A DNA stretch of 64,000 nt, from assembly GCA_019454045.1 (NCBI GenBank), contig SKCR01007817.1:496001-560000 (forward strand), in the 5' to 3' direction. This stretch comes from Zanthoxylum bungeanum. Lineage: Eukaryota > Streptophyta > Magnoliopsida > Sapindales > Rutaceae. Under the pieces are notes generated by a model. It saw only the letters and a list, made by a program, of their open reading frames with translations, was not told the DNA's origin and searched no databases. The position numbers were made by a program, and so were the translations under genes. Positions 57,302 through 64,000 of the stretch are shown piece by piece (the first letter of the stretch is position 1; each line of letters begins with the position of its first letter).

Positions 57302-60300
57302 TCTGATCCTTCATCCATTACATTATTCATGCTTGATATATGATATATAATCCAATTTTGATATTTGCACATGCATGTAATTTAGATGTTTCTTGACTTT
57401 TAGTTCTACTCTAACGGGAAACGTAACGGAAATTTAATGGTTACGTTAAGTTATGTTTTCTAAGGTAGAATTGAACAGTTTAGAAATTGATCTAGATTAA
57501 TTTCTGCATTTTATATAGAGCAATTCTTTCTTGAGGAATATCCCCGCTTAAATAAGGATATGTATTGGATGCACGTTTCTTGGTCCGTCTTGTCAATACG
57601 ATTTATGGGTATCTTTCTATGGCTGCATCCGAGAAAGTGCAAAAGCAATGAGGGTGTAGTTAATAGAATTTTATCGATGCCGGATGTATATTTGATACTA
57701 GACAAATTCAAGTGAAAATGGAAATCCTGAACGTGCCAAAGCTGTCAGGACTACATCTGTAGCTTGAGTTTGTCATTAGCAAGTGAAGCCTTTATACGCC
57801 TCATTGTGAACATGCCAACGCTGTCATAATGAGAAACGACCAGGACCAAAATCAGGAGTCACAGTGAGTGTGATTGACAATGAGTTGTCTACCAAATGAA
57901 TATATGTAGGCGAGATCGTGCCAAAGCTGTGAGTCGAAATATATTCATGGGGTCCACTTCTCACTATGGAATTCAATTTAATTATTGAATTCCTTTTTTC
58001 CAGTGGGGATTACGATATTACGTAAAATAGTGGGAGACACTGCTGGGTTAAAATCCATAACTAAGACAGTGCGTAATATTATGAAAATTGCTGCTTTTGT
58101 TTTCCTTTATTCTATATTGTTAATAGAATTAAACTTCTAATCCACTGCATGCATATTTATATATATGTTTTCTAACTTCACTTATGGTTGCAGATTTATA
58201 GAATATGTTCTAGATTTATAGTAGACTTGGATATTGTTAGATTAGTCAAAACTATCGGGAACTGTTGTTCTGATTTTCTTGAAAATCAAGATGGTTAGCG
58301 ACTTTGTTACTAAGTCACGATAAGTAATCTAAATAGATATCTGTTTCAGGATATAATTGTCTAGAGAGAATAGTTTCTTCTGCGGTAAGAATTGACGTGA
58401 ATTAGTTCATGTCTCGAGATTCTTGACTGGCATTAAGAAAACCCCATTAGGTATTTATTTATCTGATAATGACGTTTCTTGGCTTTAGTGACCTTTGGAG
58501 GTAATGTGTCAGACACAGTTTGCTAATCAATTATCTACAATTGTTGTGAATAGTTGAAGGCAAATTATAAAGCTAAAGAAAAGAGATGTGTATAGTTGTG
58601 TATAGAGAATATTGATTCTCACAATACGACAACTATATGTATTGGATACCAGATCTCCCGTCTAGTTATTTAAAATTTTGTTAAATGATTATTTTGATAT
58701 TTGATATCAGAACTTGTGACTATTGGATAGTTACTTGTTCTTTATAAACATTGTTACATTTTAATATGACTAGTAGTGTCACTGATCAAGAATCAAGAGA
58801 TCATTCAAGAGATAAAAGAAAATATTCGGTACTAAAAAAACTTAGAACATTATTTTATGAGATTTATCAAATAAGCATTAGTGATTATTCCGTATCGTAA
58901 AGGATGGTCTGATACAAGATCACATCATATATCCTTATCTATTTAATGAATATTATAGTCAGGATGTGATTAAATCTCATTTAACCAATGATCGTCATTG
59001 GACCACAGATTTATTAAACTAATACATTGGATGTATATAGTTTAATGAATTAGAAATTGCCTTGGATATTTTTCTTTACTTCGTAACTTAGTTAATGAGT
59101 TGTCATGACTTCGTTGTGTGTTTCTAAAAGAATATATATTGAACGTCCTAAATGGTTCGAGAACTTTCATTATGTTTCTGATGAAACGTGGATAGAATAT
59201 TTTGAATGGTTCAAAGATATTCTATTTGAAGTGTTGAAAACTATATTTTTAAAATTCATTGTGAGTCTTTGAATTGTTCAAGGATGTTTGATATGATCAA
59301 ACATATGAATTTATGGCAATTAGTTCTAAAGTTATTTAATGAATTTGATTCTTACTCAATATGATTCTTCAACGATTCCATCGTGATGGAATTGGTTAGT
59401 GGGAGAAATCGAATCTTATATGATTTGATTTGTTTGATATTCAGTCTTACCGAATTCATTTTCAATACTCTTGGTGATATACTCTAGAAACACTAATTCA
59501 TATTTTTAATTAAGATTCCATTAGTTTCTACAATTACGTATATGATATATATAAGTAGAAAATTCGAATCTTAAAAGGTTTGAGATTTGAATCTTTCTTT
59601 TGTATAATGGTTATATAATTGAAAGTACTTGCGCCTTGGAGGTACAAGTAAAAGTTTATCATTTATTGTATTTAATAGAATATTGTATTCTATTTGATAG
59701 AATATCTTTTCTACGATCCCGAGTAACAAAATAGTTTTATTACTTGATGTCTAACATTGGATGTTGACAGTTGTAGAAAAGACTTGACTTATTAAAGTTA
59801 AATGTGAGAATGACAAGCTATAAATGGAACTTCATAATTAATAAGATGAAAAAACCCTTAGTCAACTTTCGTATAAGTTCAATAGGATATCAGAATCATT
59901 TACAAAGTAATTGATACTTAATGATTCTGTTATTTTCTTTTCGAAAAAAATTATCCTATAACTTATAGTGGAAGCGATATTTGATATCGGTTTCGGAAGT
60001 TAGCATTGAACCATATATCTAAGATTGTTCATAGCTTACCACGATCAAGTTCAGAACTTGATTGAGCTTTCATTATGAATCGTTCATAAAATATGCAAAT
60101 TGTTTGCGCATCAAAAGCAAAGTGAGCTTATTAAAGGTTTGACCTTTATAGTATGACAGTGAGAAAAGTTAAAGTCAACTATCTACTGTAGATTCTGAGG
60201 AAACTTGTCTCCTGTCGCACTAATTGAACAATTAAAGATCTGTTGGTTAATGTCGATATTAAACTATGTATTGTGGCTAAAGAATGCAAAGTGGCGTTCC

Positions 60301-60405
60301 TGAATGGTTTCTTCGAATAAGAGATCCATTATGGTTTCTTTGTTTGAAGAGTTCATTCTAGAATGACCCTGGAGTTTGTATTCTGCTAAGATCGCAGTTT
60401 GGTAT
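57302..60405 (+). pseudogene. Element C: strongly decayed copia interior
   Basis: A leader carrying a repeated CGTGCCAAAGCTGTC motif (57735, 57808 variant, 57911) is followed by coding too damaged to give frames. Readable at about 60258-60330 is IKLCIVAKECKVAFLNGFF followed by a stop and EIHYGFF, which corresponds to the DVKTAFLNGxLxEEIY block of copia reverse transcriptase. Everything beyond is cut by LTR H at 60406. The amount of decay makes C older than A. Confidence 0.6.
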
Positions 60406-61740
60406 TATTGGACAATTATGACCCATAGCGTCACTATTTGTACAGATCATGGTGTTGTTGTACAAATTAACTATGTGACAAAGGAGATTGCTCTCTTGTC
60501 ATTTATGATTAGATCACCAAGATGTATAAATGATATGAGGTCCTTATGATTTGTTCCTAGATTGAGAATGTATGAGACAGTATCAGTCCACGAAGGATAA
60601 ATCATTAAATATCCATAGTCAGAGTAGTATCGAGATTGGACATTGATAAATGCGTAAAAGACTAGTATTACACTTGTGCGCGTTGTGAGGGCACAAACGA
60701 CATAGTTCTCATATATTTGGGTATATGATACTCATGCAAGTGTAAAAGGAGGTTGTGTTTTACCGATGGTACGGGAAACAGCTTCGCTCTGGATAGACCC
60801 CCTCAGAATTCCATTGGTAGTATGACTATGTGTCTATGGAAGTCCGTAATCAGGGCAGACATTGTACCATCCCCAGGCCTTGCATGTGATCATCCGATAC
60901 TGGATTGAAATACGTAATACCACATATACTACGCCTGATATAGATCCTTATTCCTGTAAGGATATTTCTGGAGAATTGGGTAGGCATGGCGCTTTGCTAG
61001 AAGCCAACCTTGTCTTGTAAATCGGTACAAACGTAGTACTAGGTACTTACGTGTTCGGATAGTCCGACGACCGTATTTACTGCCAATATATCCGGGGATC
61101 TCATGGGTCGCTTCCCGAAGATTCACCGATGACGTATGACTCACACTTTTATTAATCTGGGATTAATTAATGATGAGAGAGAAAAATTAATCTGGGATTA
61201 ATTGCGGAGATATTTTATCTGGGATAAAATATTATTTAAAGAGAGAAAGTGATTAATTTGGAATTAATCGATTAATTAATATATTCGATATATTAAATGA
61301 AATTGATTTCGACGCGGGAATTAAAATTAGATTTTAATTTGGGCGCAAAGAGTTAATTTAATTATTATCCGTTAGCGACGTGAATTGTAATTTCGCTAGG
61401 CATAATCATATAATTGCGTCGCAACAGAAATTTGTTAATTTGGAATTAGCGAACCTGCCCCGGGATTATTTGCGAGCGCATTCACATTTCGAATTCGAGT
61501 GCGGCACGCAAGTCAAATCAAGCGTCAAATCGCTAGTCACATCAAGCGTCAAATCATGTCACTTTGAGTGATGTGATAATTTGATTGATTGATGTGATTG
61601 ATTGATTGATGTAATGGTTAATGGCTTTAATGGTTTGACTTTTTTAAAGCCAAAATTGTGTATATGATTTAGGAAATCAATTACCAATTTGATTAACACA
61701 TTTTCTCTCCTCTCTCTCTTCTCCTTCACGCCCTTGGGGC
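60406..61740 (+). mobile_element. LTR H of the B/F copia family, internally deleted
   Basis: Starts TATTGGACAATTATGACC (TG mutated to TA) and follows the B LTR to GGAAGTCCGTAATCAGGG near 60855. There ~230 bp of LTR (the GTAGGTGTATTTGG... part) is missing, then it resumes GCAGACATTGTACC. It ends where D inserted, in the sequence CACGCCCTTGGGGC. Left flank GGTAT. Whether it is a solo LTR or part of a full element cannot be seen here. Confidence 0.82.
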
Positions 61741-62049
61741 TGTTGATGAGTGATATTTATATCACTATTTTCCACTCATTTAACTTAATATTTTGTATAG
61801 TTTCTTGAGTTTTATGAACGTTTTGATGTGTTTTATTGTTATCTTGCAGATAAATAAAGTTTGGACAGCACTGGAGGTAATTTGGGGCAAAACCGGACAA
61901 AAATGCGTCAACAGGGATATTTCCGTCTTTTCCGCGTCGCGACGCTGAAACACTGCGCGCGCCGCGACTCCCAGCGTGAGCCGAATCTGCTAACATGCGC
62001 CTGGTCAACGGTCAACCATTTGAGAAGTTTGACCTTGCTAAAATGCGCC

Positions 62050-62475
62050 GTGCCACGTGTCACCATCACATCCCATCTGCTAACATGCGCCGTGCCACGT
62101 GTCATCAATCATATGCTGCCGACACTCAGACTTGACACGTGTCGCCTCGTCATCAGCCACATCATCGGTCAACAAGTCAACCTTGCCACGTGTCATGCCA
62201 CATCATCGTCCACGTCAGCAGGTCAACCGAGTCAACTTGCCACGTCAGCCTCAGCCAATCAGAACTTGACACGTGTCGCCACGTGTCGCAATCCTATTGT
62301 GCCGACAAATGCAACACAGCCTACGCCACGTCATCGCCACGTCAGCGCCACGTCATCGCCACGACGTCATCAATGACGTTATCACAATAATTGAGAATTA
62401 GCCGCCTTGACACGTGTCGCATGTACAGTCAGCCGCCTTGCTACGTGTCGCCTTCTCATTGTGCCACGTCGATGA
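62050..62475 (+). promoter_or_regulatory. Cluster of ACGT-core motifs in U3 of D
   Basis: About eight CACGTGTC-type and six CCACGTCA/CCACGTCG-type sites in 425 bp (for example at 62056, 62092, 62133, 62187, 62240, 62270, 62326, 62338, 62350, 62411). ACGT-core sequences are bound by plant bZIP and bHLH factors. They sit 70-500 bp before the TATA box. Confidence 0.75.
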
Positions 62476-62545
62476 ATCCAGCGTCGCGACGCGCAGCTCC
62501 TTGGAGTCGCGACGCGCGAACAGTGCCAAACAGTAAACATTTTGC

Positions 62546-62554
62546 TATAAATAG
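62546..62554 (+). promoter_or_regulatory. TATA box of the D LTR
   Basis: TATAAATAG, preceded by TTTTGC and followed after ~30 bp by a CTCTCTCTC initiator-like run. Confidence 0.7.
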
Positions 62555-62849
62555 AGGGCGAATTTTCAGTTTTTTGACACACCTTTCTCTCTCTCTTGAT
62601 TTCTCTCTCTAGAGAGAGTTTCTCTCTCTAGAATTTTTATTTTTTTTATTTTTATTTTGTAATTTTTATTTTAATTACTTTTGTAATAATAGTAATTTAA
62701 TTTTTACTTTTTATTTTTTACAGTTTTTACTATTCACCATGTTGAAGTAACTTTTCAGCTAGGGTGAAAGGTAATTCTTCTACTATTGCTATTTAGATTA
62801 ATCTCCCTTAAAAATAATATATTCACTATTTAAAATATTGACTTAATAA

Positions 62850-63025
62850 GGAATACCGCTATATTGGTCGGTTGGTAATTTAATTTTAATCTGGTTTAAA
62901 CCTGACTAATCACGGATACCGCCAGACTGGTCGGTTGGTAAATTTATTTTTGGTTCCGCCTTAATGGCTGGTTGGACTTATTTGACTTAATCAGGATACC
63001 GCCAGAATGGTCGGTTGGTAATATT
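62850..63025 (+). repeat. Three GGATACCGCCAGA...GGTCGGTTGGTAA units in D
   Basis: Copies at 62850, 62914 and 62994, each about 28-30 bp, separated by AT-rich spacers; a fourth, weaker GGTTCCGCC...GGCTGGTTGG lies at 62952. Confidence 0.8.
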
Positions 63026-63908
63026 ATCACAAGTTTATATATTATTTTATGGGAGATATCTAAATTAGTAGTAGTAAAAGTAATTCCTTTTACCTTAGCA
63101 TTTTATTTTATTGTAATTTACTTTTCAGCATTTTTACTTTATGTCTTTTAATTTTATGTATTTACTAGTCCTAGTTATGTGTTAGTTATTAGAGGTTGTG
63201 ATGACTTTTAATATCACCGGTTTATAAGGGATTATTTTATAGTTGGGTAATTTAAAGGTTTATTTATTAAGTCTTAAGCTTAATGCTTCTTGTTGTCTGA
63301 TCACCAATAAGATTGATATGGTAAATCTAAAATGAACTAGACATAGGGATTTTAGGTTTCAGCCTTAGACTTAATAGCCCACGATCTTCCTTGAGGATAG
63401 ATAACCCTTTAATAGATTTCCTTACAGGATAGGAATATACCTGTTGGGCGGGGGTAGCCATAATTGGAACTTAAACTTAATGAATCCAGATAATTTGGTT
63501 GACATAGACATATGGTTCAATTGGGTTAAACTGGGTATTTGTGTCTGACCATCGACAGAGGCTTACACATAATTTAGTGTTCCAGGTTAATAAATCAATA
63601 TATTACCAACTTTAAGATAACCACTTCATCTTAAAATGATATAAAAGAAATCACAACCTTAATCTTTGTGTCTTTTGTTATTTTCCTTAGTATTTTCTTT
63701 GTCTTTTTATTATTTATTTATTTTGTAAAACCACTTCAACCAATCAAACAATCATTCTCTTCTCCCTATATTTAGATATTTGTAAATAAATAGATTCAAC
63801 AATTAATAACACAGTAGGAATTAAGTCCTCGTGGGATCGATATTTTTATACTACTTGAACGATACGTGCGCTTGCGTTATACGTGTGTGTTTACGCCGGT
63901 CAAGTTTT

Positions 63909-63925
63909 TGGCGCCGTTGCCGGGG
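63909..63925 (+). other. Element D primer binding site (tRNA-Asp)
   Basis: TGGCGCCGTTGCCGGGG is the exact complement of the 3' end of plant tRNA-Asp (CCCCGGCAACGGCGCCA). It lies six bases after the LTR end. The rest of the window (63926-64000) is untranslated leader. Confidence 0.93.
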
Positions 63926-64000
63926 ACTTATATTTCTTGAGTTGTTAATTTTGAAGCTATCTAATTTACTTGTATCTAATTTTCTTTATTTTTATCTGTA

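Larger units (their letters stand above)
61741..63902 (+). mobile_element. Element D: 5' LTR, Athila-like gypsy (2,162 bp)
   Basis: Starts TGTTGATGAG and ends TTACGCCGGTCA, then a tRNA-Asp primer binding site. LTR length, site and the AAGTCCTCGTGGGATCGATA wording near the end resemble Athila-type elements. U3 (61741-62545) carries a dense ACGT motif cluster. R/U5 starts with CTCTCTCT/AGAGAG runs and contains three GGATACCGCCAGA units. Left flank GGGGC. The element continues past the window. Confidence 0.85.

Noticed and set aside
61861..62376. 171-codon frame in the D LTR
   Set aside because: It reads through the ACGT motif cluster; the composition (CHVSRH-type repeats) reflects the DNA repeat.

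Overview
This is a stretch of plant repeat DNA, almost certainly from a flowering plant with a large genome. I find no intact host gene, tRNA, rRNA or CRISPR array. About 97% of the window is LTR retrotransposons nested in one another. The evidence is plant-type primer binding sites (initiator-Met TGGTATCAGAGC, tRNA-Asp TGGCGCCGTTGCCGGGG, TGGCGCCGTCTGTGGG), Tat-type Ty3/gypsy and Ty1/copia protein signatures, and target-site duplications (TSDs) that close across tens of kilobases.

Layout. (i) 1-1440: unrecognised sequence with short hAT-like non-autonomous pieces. (ii) Element U, an old Ty3/gypsy copy on the + strand: 5' LTR 1441-2087, Gag zinc knuckle 2933-3015, Gag end plus protease 5824-6530, reverse transcriptase start 18287-18546. 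It is split by a 2.8-kb solo LTR (3021-5818, TSD AATGG), by element T, and by element C. (iii) Element T, 6531-18281 (TSD GTTAG): 3.77-kb LTRs with unusually long, repeat-filled U5, and an interior coding only Gag (TR-GAG/LARD-like). (iv) Element C, a copia copy: its 5' LTR starts at 18552, is split by element A, and resumes 55501-57282, followed by a decayed interior to 60405. (v) Element A, copia, 19345-55495 (TSD GATAT), split in its 3' LTR by element B. (vi) Element B, copia, 28051-54240 (TSD GCAGA/GTAGA), whose 5' LTR received element F in reverse orientation (target TATTT). A later inversion through the B and F leaders shuffled this part. (vii) Element E, 29726-41706 (TSD AATTC): a young Tat-type gypsy element on the - strand with gag-pol and an extra antisense, apparently four-exon gene. 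It sits inside an LTR of F. (viii) 60406-61740: an LTR (H) of the B/F family inside C, cut by element D, an Athila-like gypsy element whose 5' LTR (61741-63902) and tRNA-Asp PBS end the window.

Insertion order by nesting: U, then C, A, B, F, E (six levels); separately U then T or the solo LTR; and C then H then D. Nearly all coding regions carry stops or frameshifts. E is the best preserved, with a 919-codon reverse transcriptase/RNase H/integrase frame and LTRs that look about 98% alike by eye.

Most interesting: the inversion that left chimeric copia leaders (42996-48400); a ~500-bp foreign, possibly organellar, island that replaced ~80 bp of B (46803-47303); the antisense spliced gene of E (31162-33601); a ~98-bp module kept in otherwise diverged LTRs of T and the solo LTR; and a dense ACGT-core motif cluster upstream of the TATA box of D. 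All alignments were done by eye; identities are approximate.
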